A DNA stretch of 47,698 nt from NCBI GenBank assembly GCA_024408855.1, contig JAKSUQ010000014.1, positions 1 to 47,698 on the forward strand, in the 5' to 3' direction. This document shows positions 7,662 through 16,851 of the stretch, in pieces. The first letter of the stretch is position 1. Each line of letters starts with the position of its first letter. Source of the DNA: a bacterium. GTDB taxonomy: Bacteria; Cyanobacteriota; Vampirovibrionia; Gastranaerophilales; Gastranaerophilaceae. Below the pieces are notes generated by a model. It saw only the letters and a list, made by a program, of their open reading frames with translations, was not told the origin of the DNA and did not search any database. A program made the position numbers and the translations under genes.

Positions 7662-8324
7662 ATGAACACATCAGAAAATCTTTTTGAATTTGACAAAAAT
7701 TATAAAGAACTCATTATCGGCACAGACGAAGCCGGCAGAGGCCCCGGTGCCGGCGGAGTATTCGCAGCAGCCGTATATTTTGATAAAATCACCCAAGGAC
7801 TTCTGCAAGATTTAGCGATTTTAAACGATTCAAAAAAATTAACTCCTAAAAAGAGAGATTCCATATATGACATAATCAAGAATAATACCATCAACGAAAT
7901 TGTATGCATTGAAGTAGACGAAATTGAAAAGATTAACATTTTAAATGCTTCTTTAAAAGCCATGAACATGGCTTGCACAAAAGTTAATTCTAAGTTATTA
8001 AACAATAGCACTTTGACCTTAGTTGACGGGAATAAGCTCATAAAAAATTATGCATTTGCACAACAATGTTTAATTAAGGGGGATTCAAAATCAGCTTCGA
8101 TAGCTGCTGCAAGTATTTTGGCAAAAGTTACAAGGGACAGATATATGCAAAATTTGCATGAGGAATTTCCTGTATATAATTGGTCTAAAAATGCCGGATA
8201 TTTGACGGCAGAGCATTTGAAAGCTATTGAAATGTATGGCATTACTAAATATCACCGCCCGAGTTTTTTAAAGAAATTTTTTGCAAAGCAGGAAAAAAAG
8301 AATGCGGAGCTTATATTAAGATGA
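7662..8324 (+). CDS. rnhB: Ribonuclease HII
   Basis: Removes RNA from RNA:DNA hybrids, including single ribonucleotides in DNA. The 220-aa protein carries the family signature GTDEAGRGPGAGGV with the first catalytic Asp-Glu. NDSKKLTPKKRD follows, then VDGNKL with the third acidic residue, and SKSASIAAASILAKVTRDR. The usual GPLAGPV is GPGAGGV here. GGGAAAA lies before the ATG. The stop overlaps the start of the TPR gene (ATGA at 8321-8324), so the two are translationally coupled. Confidence 0.95.
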   Translation: MNTSENLFEFDKNYKELIIGTDEAGRGPGAGGVFAAAVYFDKITQGLLQDLAILNDSKKLTPKKRDSIYDIIKNNTINEIVCIEVDEIEKINILNASLKAMNMACTKVNSKLLNNSTLTLVDGNKLIKNYAFAQQCLIKGDSKSASIAAASILAKVTRDRYMQNLHEEFPVYNWSKNAGYLTAEHLKAIEMYGITKYHRPSFLKKFFAKQEKKNAELILR

Positions 8325-8782
8325 GAAACGGTGATATTAACGATTTACTGATACCCGCAAAACGTATTCAAGCAAAAATACGACTGCTAAACCTTATTAC
8401 AAAAGCCAAAACAGAATTTGATAAATGCAATCTCGACGGTTGTGAAGAAGCATGCAAAAGGATATTATCAGAAAATCCAAATAATTCTACTGCATTAAGA
8501 GGTTTGGGGTGCGTTATGCAAGCACATAATAACAATAACAAAGCTGTTGAATATTACCTGAAAGCATTAGACCATTCCGAACATAAAGAAATTGAGTACA
8601 CACTTTTAGGGACTCTGTACTACGGATGTGATGATTACGAAAATGCACTCAAATACTACAATCTTGCGATAGAAGCTAATGATGATTATGATGAAGCATA
8701 TGATGGCAGAAATCAAGCATTATTGGAATATCGGCTTAAACTTATTGATTTGCTGGATTTTCTTGAAAAAACCATTCCTTAA
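8321..8782 (+). CDS. TPR-repeat protein
   Basis: A 153-aa protein with about three tetratricopeptide repeats between residues 25 and 140. Helix-turn-helix units such as NSTALRGLGCVMQAHNNNNK and DYENALKYYNLAIEANDDYD show the TPR spacing of small and large residues. There is no signal peptide. It overlaps rnhB by four bases and is translated from the same message. TPR proteins are adaptors; the partner cannot be told. Confidence 0.82.
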   Translation: MRNGDINDLLIPAKRIQAKIRLLNLITKAKTEFDKCNLDGCEEACKRILSENPNNSTALRGLGCVMQAHNNNNKAVEYYLKALDHSEHKEIEYTLLGTLYYGCDDYENALKYYNLAIEANDDYDEAYDGRNQALLEYRLKLIDLLDFLEKTIP

Positions 8783-8929
8783 TGGCTTTATTATTAGGTG
8801 TAATCGTACGTAATCGTGCTTTCATGAGTTAAGTTTTGTAACTTATTCAATCAGACACTTTAGATCGTTTGTGATACTCTCTGTAATTTACAATAGCAAA
8901 TACCTCTTTATAATTCGTTATTACACAAC

Positions 8930-9592
8930 CTACAATTCTTGCATTGCATATAGCTTCCACTTCTGTTGTTCGATTTGATTTCGATTTGTAACAGGTTTGT
9001 TGTATTGATATAGCTTTACCCATTTTGAATAATCATATGTATATTTTTTTATCATGTTATTTGCGAAATCAACATCATTAAGCCAAGGATCAACTATAAT
9101 TGTATTATTATTTTTAATTTTGGTAACACTGCTTCCGTCTCGATTAAACACACAAAACACATGATCAAAGTCATAGCCGTTTTCCTCTGTCTTTAATGAT
9201 GCAAGCATAGGGTTTTGAATACCGTTGATGATAAGTTCATACAAAGCAGCTGCGGCGATTTCGTTACAATTTCCTTTTCGAGTACATGCGATAGAGCATG
9301 CCAAATCAAATATTGAATGAGAATGTGTCATTCTTATATTGTCAATTGATTCTTGGAGTTTAATATATGCATCCCTTACCTTAAAAACATTTACTCCGTT
9401 TTTTGTTTTAGTATTAGTACCTGCATAACGATATGTCTTTAAAAATGTGTCATACATTGGACTAAATTTACTTGAAGACAAGCATTGATATTGCTTATTA
9501 ACGCTATGACAAATATCTTGTGCCATTCTTATTGAACTACACCTGCTCATAAAATTAGGGGAATTTTGATTACAGTCAGCTAATATTTGCAT
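8930..9592 (-). CDS. Putative papain-like / transglutaminase-like protein (Cys-His-Asp)
   Basis: A 220-aa protein without signal peptide. Three segments have the order and spacing of a papain-fold triad: KGNCNEIAAAALYEL (Cys109), FDHVFCVFN (His144) and IIVDPWLNDVDF (Asp168). Similar Cys...His...Asp layouts occur in transglutaminase-like proteases and in deamidase or protease effectors such as YopT- or OspI-like proteins. I cannot assign one of these families. The N-terminal ~90 residues match nothing I know, and no ribosome binding site precedes the ATG at 9592, so the N-terminus could be shortened. A paralogous C-terminal fragment lies at 1835-2122. It stands alone, convergent with the rnhB-TPR pair and divergent from the pilin. 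Confidence 0.6.
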   Translation of the reverse strand: MQILADCNQNSPNFMSRCSSIRMAQDICHSVNKQYQCLSSSKFSPMYDTFLKTYRYAGTNTKTKNGVNVFKVRDAYIKLQESIDNIRMTHSHSIFDLACSIACTRKGNCNEIAAAALYELIINGIQNPMLASLKTEENGYDFDHVFCVFNRDGSSVTKIKNNNTIIVDPWLNDVDFANNMIKKYTYDYSKWVKLYQYNKPVTNRNQIEQQKWKLYAMQEL

Positions 9593-9674
9593 ACAATGGT
9601 TTAAAATCTGTAAAAAAATAAATTTGCTATCAGAGATTGTTTACTAATTATTAAAAATTTTTCATCTTTTTTTA

Positions 9675-9703
9675 TTGACACGAAGCAACAAGTTTGATAA
9701 AAT
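9675..9703 (+). promoter_or_regulatory. Sigma-70 promoter of the pilin gene
   Basis: A perfect TTGACA (9675-9680), a 17-base spacer and TAAAAT (9698-9703), 51 bases before the pilin ATG. It is one of the strongest vegetative promoters in the window and fits a highly expressed structural pilin. Confidence 0.85.
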
Positions 9704-9754
9704 GGATAATGTAAGTTATACAGCGACATTATTAAGAAGAGAAAGGAATATATA

Positions 9755-10522
9755 ATGAAAAAGTTAGGATTTACTCTTGCAGAAGTTTTGATTACTTTAA
9801 CCATTATTGGTGTAGTCGCAGCATTGACTTTGCCTGCATTAATGGCTAATACAGCAGAACAGCAAGCAAAAACAGCTTTGAAAAAGTGTATTAATACATT
9901 GACCGAAGTAGGTCAAATGGCAGCTGCAGTAGATGGTTATACTTATATGGACATATTGGGTATGTCTAAAGAACCTACCGATTCAGCAGCATTTCAGAAT
10001 CCGGATGGACAAAGTTTTTATGGTATTCTGGCTCGTCACTCCAGCGTAGATTTTGCTACAACAACTGCTTATGGTACAGATACTAGTTATTTGCCAACTG
10101 GTTGGAATGCTATATTCTTACGTGATGGTACGGCAGTTTTATATGATGCAGCTCAAGCACTCACTGCTGGTTCAACAGCTTTAGCATTTGATGCAACTAC
10201 TGGTGAAATTAATGGTATACCAATGATAATTGATACAAACGGATTGAAAGGACCAAATCAGTTATCAAATTGTAAAGGTACTTTAGGAGGTACTGCTAAT
10301 ACATATTCAACTACTGGTGATACTGGGACAACGCACACATTTGACGATGCAGATACTGATGCTTGTGTAGGTCGTACAAATGCTAATCGTGTAATTAAAG
10401 ATAGATTCTCAATAAGACTAAGGGGACATTATGCAGTACCGTTTGGTGCAGCAGCTACTTGGGCAGCTGTTGAAACAGGTACAAGAAGAGCAACAACAAC
10501 ACCAACAACAAGAACTCCTTAG
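9755..10522 (+). CDS. Type IV pilin-like protein with prepilin cleavage/methylation motif
   Basis: The 255-aa precursor starts MKKLGFTLAEVLITLTIIGV, a textbook type III signal. Cleavage by prepilin peptidase is expected between Gly5 and Phe6, leaving an N-methylated Phe and the helix-forming hydrophobic segment with Glu at +5. The soluble domain is rich in Thr, Ala and Gly. It contains IPMIIDTNGLKGPN, shared with the truncated gene at the window start. It ends in a low-complexity Arg/Thr/Pro tail (ATTTPTTRTP). AGAAAGGAA precedes the ATG. It is a single-gene unit with a strong promoter and terminator. Pilus major subunit and secretion pseudopilin are both possible. Confidence 0.9.
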   Translation: MKKLGFTLAEVLITLTIIGVVAALTLPALMANTAEQQAKTALKKCINTLTEVGQMAAAVDGYTYMDILGMSKEPTDSAAFQNPDGQSFYGILARHSSVDFATTTAYGTDTSYLPTGWNAIFLRDGTAVLYDAAQALTAGSTALAFDATTGEINGIPMIIDTNGLKGPNQLSNCKGTLGGTANTYSTTGDTGTTHTFDDADTDACVGRTNANRVIKDRFSIRLRGHYAVPFGAAATWAAVETGTRRATTTPTTRTP

Positions 10523-10548
10523 TTTACAGAACTAACATAATTTATATT

Positions 10549-10582
10549 AAAAAAGGTATTCGTTTTGCGGATACCTTTTTTA
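10549..10582 (+). terminator. Terminator after the pilin gene
   Basis: AAAAAAGGTAT...ATACCTTTTT with an inner CG/CG pair and a 5-base loop, then further T. It is positioned 27 bases after the pilin stop. Confidence 0.9.
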
Positions 10583-10768
10583 GTTTCTTATCCCTATGAG
10601 CAGAAATATAATGTACCATGAATAGTGAATAGTTCGTTATTACTTTCTCGTCATTCAGAACTAATTGTTACAAATTGTTAACATTCTCTGTTTTAATAAG
10701 CAATTTTTTGAAAAAGAAAAACTTATTATAAATAAGGTTAGTTTTATAAAGGTTAAAGGTGGTATTTT

Positions 10769-11908
10769 ATGGTTGATAGTATTAGTATGATTAATGGCAA
10801 CAGCATTGATCCGTATTTTATGCAGGCTTATTGCGCTCCGAATCCGCAAGCAGAAGCATACTATGCACAGATGGCAGCAGCGGCTGCGACTGCTCAACCA
10901 ACGGTCGCAGATTCTTCAGTTACATTTAAAGGAACCGGTAGTGCAACAGATAATATCAAGGAGAGCACACCCGCTAAAAAGAAGTCATGTACAGGTAAAA
11001 TTATAGGTGCAGTACTTGCAATTGCGACTACTGTATTCGGTATAAAAGCTCATAAAGCCGGAACCGGAAAAAATGGTATTAAAAAGATTTTTAATGGTGC
11101 GAAAACAATTTTTAACAACTTTTTCAAAAAATCCGCAGGCAAGGTACATAACCCTAAAGAGTTTACAATGAGAGAAATTAATGGTCAGACAGTTTGCACA
11201 GTTCCGGGAAGAAGAAATGTTGTAAAAGAGGGTGATATTACAGCTACATTAAATGATTTAGGTGTAAATACTTCTAATTTACAAGAAGCTATTACTAAGC
11301 GGCAAGCAATCCTAAAAGACTATAGTTTCACTATGGATGGAAATGAAATCTTTGTAAATAACGGTAAAATTACAAAAATCTTGAATCCTCAGAAAGAAGT
11401 TATTACATCAGTAATTAAAAAATCAACAAATGAGAGTGACATAACGTTCTTACGTAAGGTAAATGATCAAATACTTTCACATCAGAACGGAAATAATATT
11501 GAAAACTTAAAAAATATCCGTTACAAAGTTAAGCAAGATGGTACAACAATTCTATGTGATAAAGATGGAAAAATTACTATGGCAATTAGTGAAAGATTCA
11601 AACCTGATAGTCAGGCTGTCGAAAAATTTAAAATAGACAATCCTAATTACAAAGGACTTATAGAAGATTTTAGTACTAAAAAAGACGGGTTCGCAATAAA
11701 ATCCGCAGAATACCAACCATCAGGAATAAGTGAAACAATCCTGATTAAAGATGGAAAAGTATTCGGAATACAAAAGGACGGCAAAATATATAGTGCCGGA
11801 AGTGATGAGTTTACAATCTTCAACAATAAGAATAAAGAAGCAATAGAAAATGCCCTAAAGGAAGATGCCAAAAAGAATTATACCAATATTATTTATGGGA
11901 TAACCTAA
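10769..11908 (+). CDS. Hypothetical protein with TFKG tag and one membrane segment
   Basis: A 379-aa protein starting at the ATG at 10769, preceded by TTAAAGGTGG. Residues 28-42 are rich in Ala, Tyr and Gln; VTFKG sits at 51-55; a Lys/Cys patch (AKKKSCTGK) leads into a hydrophobic stretch at about 76-92 (IIGAVLAIATTVFGIKA). The C-terminal 230 residues are hydrophilic and contain repeated short strands of the form DGxxxIxxxGKIxxI, such as MDGNEIFVNNGKITKI, CDKDGKITMAI and IKDGKVFGIQKDGKIYS. This suggests a beta-rich repeat domain. I do not recognise the family. Topology is unclear, because the membrane segment follows a tag and not a Sec signal. Single-gene unit ended at 11939-11967. Confidence 0.7.
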   Translation: MVDSISMINGNSIDPYFMQAYCAPNPQAEAYYAQMAAAAATAQPTVADSSVTFKGTGSATDNIKESTPAKKKSCTGKIIGAVLAIATTVFGIKAHKAGTGKNGIKKIFNGAKTIFNNFFKKSAGKVHNPKEFTMREINGQTVCTVPGRRNVVKEGDITATLNDLGVNTSNLQEAITKRQAILKDYSFTMDGNEIFVNNGKITKILNPQKEVITSVIKKSTNESDITFLRKVNDQILSHQNGNNIENLKNIRYKVKQDGTTILCDKDGKITMAISERFKPDSQAVEKFKIDNPNYKGLIEDFSTKKDGFAIKSAEYQPSGISETILIKDGKVFGIQKDGKIYSAGSDEFTIFNNKNKEAIENALKEDAKKNYTNIIYGIT

Positions 11909-11938
11909 AAAAATCATAAAAATATAACCGATTATAAT

Positions 11939-11967
11939 GCCCTGAAATCAAATCATCAGGGCTTTTT
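11939..11967 (+). terminator. Terminator
   Basis: GCCCTGA (11939-11945) pairs with TCAGGGC (11956-11962) around a 10-base loop, followed by five T. It separates the tagged membrane protein from uvrC. Confidence 0.88.
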
Positions 11968-11991
11968 ATTAATTATTTCGGGAAAATAGTG

Positions 11992-11997
11992 TATAAT
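11992..11997 (+). promoter_or_regulatory. -10 element giving a leaderless uvrC mRNA
   Basis: TATAAT in the context TGTATAAT ends exactly six bases before the uvrC ATG at 12004. The -35 region (TTAATT at 11969-11974) is weak. The same spacing is found before tspO, the gene at 31461-32615 and the gene at 44350. Confidence 0.55.
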
Positions 11998-12003
11998 ACC
12001 ATT

Positions 12004-13662
12004 ATGAACAAACTTTTGGAAGAAACTATTAAACTCATTCCGACAAATCCCGGTTGTTATATATATTACAACAAAGAGGGCGAAATTATTTATGTCGGTA
12101 AAGCTAAAAATCTTAAGAGGAGAGTTTATTCGTATTTTCATAAACAGCATGATAGTGTAAAAACAAGAGTTTTGGTTTCACAAATAGAAAAAATGGAGTA
12201 CATTATAACAGATTCCGAAGCCGAATCACTTATCTTAGAATCCCATTTAATCAAAAAACATAAACCTAAGTATAATATATTATTAAAAGATGATAAAAAA
12301 TATCCGTATTTCTTGATTACGGATGAAGATTTCCCTCGCATACAAATTGTACGAAAGAAAAACATTAATCCGGATAAAGGAAAATTTTATGGCCCGTATA
12401 CTGATATTGGTGCTATGTACTCAACCTTGGACTTTTTAAAAAAAATATTTCCGCTAAAACAGTGTAAAACACCAAAATTTTCCAACAGACCCTGTTTGTA
12501 TTACCACATAGGAAAATGTCTTGCACCATGCCAAGGAAAAGTAACATCCGAAGAATACAAAAAACTTATCTCACAAGTCGAACTCTTTCTCTCAGGCAAA
12601 CAATCAGAACTTTTAAAACAAATACAAATTCAAATGCAAAAATACTCAGACGAGGAACAGTTTGAAAAAGCTGCCAAAATGAGAGATAGTTATCTTGATT
12701 TACAAAAAACTTTAGAACGACAAAAAATTGTTTACGAAAATACAAAACTTAATGAAGATATCTTGGCAGTACTTTATCAGGACGGAATTTTAGCAATCGT
12801 TATCCTTATGATTAGGGAAGGCAGGCTTATAGATAAAAAAGATTTTACTTATTTTGTCGACAATATAGATAAAACAGAATATTTTGAAACCTTTTTCAGA
12901 GATTATTACACCAATCTTAAATTGGAATTTCCTGACAAAATTATTTCAAAAGATTTGGAAGAAGTCGGAGAAAAAGAATTATACGAAGATTGGTTAAAAA
13001 TCATTTCCGGAAAAAAAGTCATAATTAATTACGGCAAGGGTAGAGGAAAGTATGGTGAATTATATGAACTTGCCTTGAAAAACGCCCAAAATCTTCTCGA
13101 TAATGCTAAACTTAAAAAAATGTCGCAAATTCGTGATGATTTTAATGAAGTCGGTTCTTATTTGGCTGAAAAATTGAAGCTGAAAAACTTTCCAAACAGA
13201 ATTGAATGTTATGATATTTCACATATCCAAGGTACAAATACCGTTGCCTCTATGGTTGTTTTTCAAAACGGTTTACCTAAGAAAACAGCTTACAGAAAGT
13301 TTAAAGTTAGGCTGACAGAGGGAAAACCCGATGATTTTCTCTCTATGAAAGAAGTACTTTCACGACGACTGGCAAGATTGGGTGAACCTAAATGGGAAAA
13401 ACCTGATCTTATAATTATTGACGGTGGAAAAGGACAACTCTCAAGCGTTATTTCAATAGTAGAAAGTATGGGTATTTCCGGAATAGATTTTGTATCGCTT
13501 GCAAAGCGTGAAGAAGAAGTATTTTTACCAAAACAATCTAAATCCATATTGCTTCCTAAAAATTCCAATGCTCTATATCTTATCCAAAGAGTTCGTGATG
13601 AAGCTCATAGGTTTGCAATTACTTATCATAGAAAATTGAGGGGACAATTACCCGAAAATTAG
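12004..13662 (+). CDS. uvrC: UvrABC excinuclease subunit C
   Basis: Makes both incisions in nucleotide excision repair. The protein (552 aa) has the N-terminal GIY-YIG nuclease (GCYIYYNKEGEIIYVGKAKN, residues ~16-35), the Cys-containing CLYYHIGKCLAPCQGKV segment, and the UvrB-binding UVR motif near residue 205 (DEEQFEKAAKMRD). The C-terminal RNase-H-like nuclease shows IECYDISHIQGTNTVASMVV and LIIIDGGKGQLSS. A GTG at 11989 lies in frame, but TATAAT sits between it and the ATG, so I use the ATG. It is somewhat shorter than the ~610 aa of E. coli; the C-terminal helix-hairpin-helix domain seems absent, since the protein ends shortly after YHRKLRG. Confidence 0.95.
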   Translation: MNKLLEETIKLIPTNPGCYIYYNKEGEIIYVGKAKNLKRRVYSYFHKQHDSVKTRVLVSQIEKMEYIITDSEAESLILESHLIKKHKPKYNILLKDDKKYPYFLITDEDFPRIQIVRKKNINPDKGKFYGPYTDIGAMYSTLDFLKKIFPLKQCKTPKFSNRPCLYYHIGKCLAPCQGKVTSEEYKKLISQVELFLSGKQSELLKQIQIQMQKYSDEEQFEKAAKMRDSYLDLQKTLERQKIVYENTKLNEDILAVLYQDGILAIVILMIREGRLIDKKDFTYFVDNIDKTEYFETFFRDYYTNLKLEFPDKIISKDLEEVGEKELYEDWLKIISGKKVIINYGKGRGKYGELYELALKNAQNLLDNAKLKKMSQIRDDFNEVGSYLAEKLKLKNFPNRIECYDISHIQGTNTVASMVVFQNGLPKKTAYRKFKVRLTEGKPDDFLSMKEVLSRRLARLGEPKWEKPDLIIIDGGKGQLSSVISIVESMGISGIDFVSLAKREEEVFLPKQSKSILLPKNSNALYLIQRVRDEAHRFAITYHRKLRGQLPEN

Positions 13663-13721
13663 CAATTGAATTTGCAATAAACTATAAATGTTGACTTGGG
13701 CAATTTTAAACAATTTAATAT

Positions 13722-13754
13722 AAAAAATGACCCCTTATTACGGAGTCATTTTTT
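13722..13754. terminator. Bidirectional terminator between uvrC and the glycosyltransferase
   Basis: AAAAAATGAC (13722-13731) pairs perfectly with GTCATTTTTT (13745-13754), with a partly paired GC-rich top. A and T runs on both sides allow use from either strand. Confidence 0.88.
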
Positions 13755-13772
13755 GTATGTTTGTATATTTTG

Positions 13773-16583
13773 TTATGCCAACGCAAGTTCCTTATCTTCT
13801 GTAACTTCTTCTGCCGCTTCCGCTTTATTCTTAGAAACATTTTTATAAATAGCTGTTCCGGCAGCAAGAACTGCAAGAGCTGCAGTTCCACCAACTGTCC
13901 ATTTACCTTTTTTAGATTTAATGAATTGCATAAACCTGCTATTTGTAGACTCATTTGAATTTCCGGTTTTCGCACGTTCAAACAACCCATCTTCTTCAGC
14001 AAGTTTTTTAACCATTGACAAAAGAGTTTCATCACTATTGACCTTTGTAAAGTTTCTTCCAAACATTTCACGATATAACTCGCCTGCTGATTTGTTGTAT
14101 TTACTCAACCAAGCATTGCCATCCCAGTCGGTTTTATGTGCTACATGGTTGAAGAACATTTTATCCTGTATGCCTTTTTTCCAATCATCTTCTAAACCGC
14201 GTTTCATACAATCAACAAGTTCATTGACAAGAAGTTTATCTTTAAATTCTCTAAGAACTTCATAATTATATCTATAATGAAGACCGGAACTTTCTTTTAT
14301 CATTTTATCAATAGTTTCCGGAGTAGGATTTTCTCTGTATATCTTTCTGTATTCTTTTGCAATTTCATTTCTGAATTTCGTTACAGCTGCTTCTAATTTT
14401 GGTTTTTCCTCTGCCGGCAAGCTGTTTTTCAATTCTTCATAAGTCATATCAAAACCGTGTTTAGTTTTGTATCCCGTAACTTTATCTGCTTCATTTGCAA
14501 ATGTTGCATCAAAATTCTTTTGCGCCAATCCCTGACAGTTCGTAACAATTGGCATACACAACAATTTCATTGCCTCTAAATCAGTTAGTTCACAAGGTGC
14601 AAATCTTGACGGAAGCATTGCAAAATCACCAGCCGAAACAAGGGCTTTTGCTGGCCCAAAACCATCCATAAATACAAATCTTCCCTTCAATTTCGGATTA
14701 TTAAGCATTCTGTCCAAAATTGTTGAGATTTTTCTGCCTTCTCCTTCAAGTGGATTATAATCCGGTCCTCCCAATATTAAAACAGAATCATCCGGAGCTT
14801 TTTCCGCATACTTTTCAAATGCTTCAAGAACAGTATCCAATCCCTTTTGCTCGCAAACACGTCCCCAACTTACAATAAGTTTTACATCTTCACCATTTTG
14901 TAGTTTGTTCACATATTTCTTATCTATGTATCCCAATGTGGAAATCGCTTTGCCATCAAGACCTGCTACAACTTTAGCCATATCCTTTTCGTGCCCCTTA
15001 ACATTCTTTAATCTTTCAAGGGCATCCAAAGACTCCTTACTGCATCTTTCAAACAAATTAATTTTGTTTTTCCTTTTTATCTCTCGAACATGTGTGGCAT
15101 CAACACTTTTTTCGTTTACTTTTGAAGCATCACAAACATCAAATCTTTTGATAGTCTTTCCTGCTAAACCGTTTTCTGCTTCAGCAGGGAAAGTATAAAT
15201 CACTTCATTTTTCGCATTAAAGTAGCCCGGGAGTCCGTTTTGTTTGGTTATATCCATAACCGGATCTTGAGAAGCATTCGTAATTCCAATAAAAATGTTT
15301 TTATCGGCTAAGCTCTTCAATTCGTTATAATGGCTTATTATCATATCAGGGTCGCTAATCATTTTATCAAAATACCCTTCAGAAACAGTATTAACCCCAG
15401 GAACATAACCCTTTGAAGCATAATAAATAGCTTGTTTGAATGAACTTGTTTGCCCCTGCGCATCTATTATTTCTTTTGGAATATATCTTCCAAAATATTC
15501 ATTAACAGCATCTTCACCTTTTTTTAATGCTTCAATAAATTGAGGATCCCTATCTACTGCATTTACCAATTCCTTATCAGCTATATTCATAAACATTGTT
15601 CGCGTATCCGTTATCCCAGTGTATGCGACATCTGTATTGTGCGTAGTAAATGTAGCTTTAATATCATTATAGAATGAATCCCCAGCGACAGCTTTTTCTG
15701 CCATGTAATTAGTAACGTACGCTACCTGCGAATCGTTTAACATAATTGTTGCAGGGTCAAATTTTTTGTCAGCAGTACTTGCCTGTTCGCAAATTCTTTC
15801 TGCAAATTCAACAAAGGCTTTTGAACCTTTCGCATCACCATCTCCGATAAATCTTTGAGTTTTTAAATTCGGATTAGATGAATATCCGCCACTACCATAT
15901 GGTGCCGGCCAAGATAAATGAATGTCTGAACCGACAAAGAAATCGTTTGTCGGCTTCAAAGTACCACCATCCAGTTTCATACGTCTGAACAATTTGATTG
16001 GAGTTTTTTCTCCTGCAAATTCCATAGTCTTTTCACCGCCGGTTACATCATCAACTATAAAAACGCTTTTATCTATTTGTGAATTACCTTTTTCATCTAC
16101 TTTTAAATTTACCAAAAAGTCCTTTATTGTCTTAGCTTCATTAAATGCAGGATCATTTGTCATAAAATATTTACCTGCATACGGTTTGAACGGGTTTCCA
16201 TCAGGCAAATCAGAAGGGATTTGCGGATATTCGACTCCCGTTAGTAAACCTTTTTCGTTATATATTTTTCTACCGTTATAAAACGGTGAAACAAATACCC
16301 TATCAGGTTGCGTCCAAAATTCGAATTTGCCTGCATCAGTTATTACACCTCTTCCGCTTTTTAACGGCATTGCTCTCATATCATTTACAACTGTCGAAAC
16401 ACCACCTTTAGAAAAGTACGGTCGCATTTCAGCACCATAAAAAATCACTTCATCATTGTTGTGCCCTTTAAAATTAACGGCTACAAATTTCTGTCTTGAA
16501 TTTTCTGTCTTACTTAATTTATCAACTCTCTGTTCCTTAATAGGAGAAATATTGTAATAACTGTTAATTGAGTTAACTTTCAT
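13773..16583 (-). CDS. Glycogen/starch-synthase-like glycosyltransferase with tag and C-terminal membrane anchor
   Basis: A 936-aa protein. I use the ATG at 16583, with AAGGAG eight bases upstream. The N-terminal tail ends in VNFKG (residues 36-40). Next comes a GT5-type start (VIFYGAEMRPYFSKGGVSTVV) whose KGG matches the ADP-glucose-binding KxGG of glycogen synthases. The second Rossmann half has VSWGRVCEQKGLDTVLEAFE and the nucleotide-sugar motif SAGDFAMLPSRFAPCELTDLEAM. Long insertions make it nearly twice the length of GlgA (~480 aa). A hydrophobic segment at the C-terminus (about residues 894-912), followed by Lys, looks like a tail anchor. It is probably an alpha-glucan or polysaccharide synthase; donor and product are unknown. 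The conserved Cys-Glu-Leu-Thr replaces the usual PCGLTQ. Confidence 0.75.
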   Translation of the reverse strand: MKVNSINSYYNISPIKEQRVDKLSKTENSRQKFVAVNFKGHNNDEVIFYGAEMRPYFSKGGVSTVVNDMRAMPLKSGRGVITDAGKFEFWTQPDRVFVSPFYNGRKIYNEKGLLTGVEYPQIPSDLPDGNPFKPYAGKYFMTNDPAFNEAKTIKDFLVNLKVDEKGNSQIDKSVFIVDDVTGGEKTMEFAGEKTPIKLFRRMKLDGGTLKPTNDFFVGSDIHLSWPAPYGSGGYSSNPNLKTQRFIGDGDAKGSKAFVEFAERICEQASTADKKFDPATIMLNDSQVAYVTNYMAEKAVAGDSFYNDIKATFTTHNTDVAYTGITDTRTMFMNIADKELVNAVDRDPQFIEALKKGEDAVNEYFGRYIPKEIIDAQGQTSSFKQAIYYASKGYVPGVNTVSEGYFDKMISDPDMIISHYNELKSLADKNIFIGITNASQDPVMDITKQNGLPGYFNAKNEVIYTFPAEAENGLAGKTIKRFDVCDASKVNEKSVDATHVREIKRKNKINLFERCSKESLDALERLKNVKGHEKDMAKVVAGLDGKAISTLGYIDKKYVNKLQNGEDVKLIVSWGRVCEQKGLDTVLEAFEKYAEKAPDDSVLILGGPDYNPLEGEGRKISTILDRMLNNPKLKGRFVFMDGFGPAKALVSAGDFAMLPSRFAPCELTDLEAMKLLCMPIVTNCQGLAQKNFDATFANEADKVTGYKTKHGFDMTYEELKNSLPAEEKPKLEAAVTKFRNEIAKEYRKIYRENPTPETIDKMIKESSGLHYRYNYEVLREFKDKLLVNELVDCMKRGLEDDWKKGIQDKMFFNHVAHKTDWDGNAWLSKYNKSAGELYREMFGRNFTKVNSDETLLSMVKKLAEEDGLFERAKTGNSNESTNSRFMQFIKSKKGKWTVGGTAALAVLAAGTAIYKNVSKNKAEAAEEVTEDKELALA

Positions 16584-16748
16584 ATTCAAACTCCTTACAC
16601 ACATAAATAGTACGCACTTCTATATATATTAAACACCAAAGTAAAAAAAAATTGTTCATACAAACGGCTATCATTAAGAAATGTAAATGTAAATTTTTAT
16701 TAACATTTTTTCAAAATAGTGTAATATTCACAATTATAGAAATACGTC

Positions 16749-16790
16749 AAATTGATATATTGTTAAGTTATGTAACAAATATATCAATTT
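16749..16790. repeat. Long AT-rich inverted repeat
   Basis: AAATTGATATATTGTTA (16749-16765) pairs with 16772-16790 with a single bulge, around a 6-base centre. It lies between two divergent genes, about 60 bases before the start at 16852, and is not followed by a T run on the plus strand. It is a candidate operator or cruciform rather than a terminator. Confidence 0.5.
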
Positions 16791-16851
16791 TATATAAAAA
16801 ATGTCAATTTTCTTTACATTTTTTTCTTTATAATAATATAAGAGGTGAATA

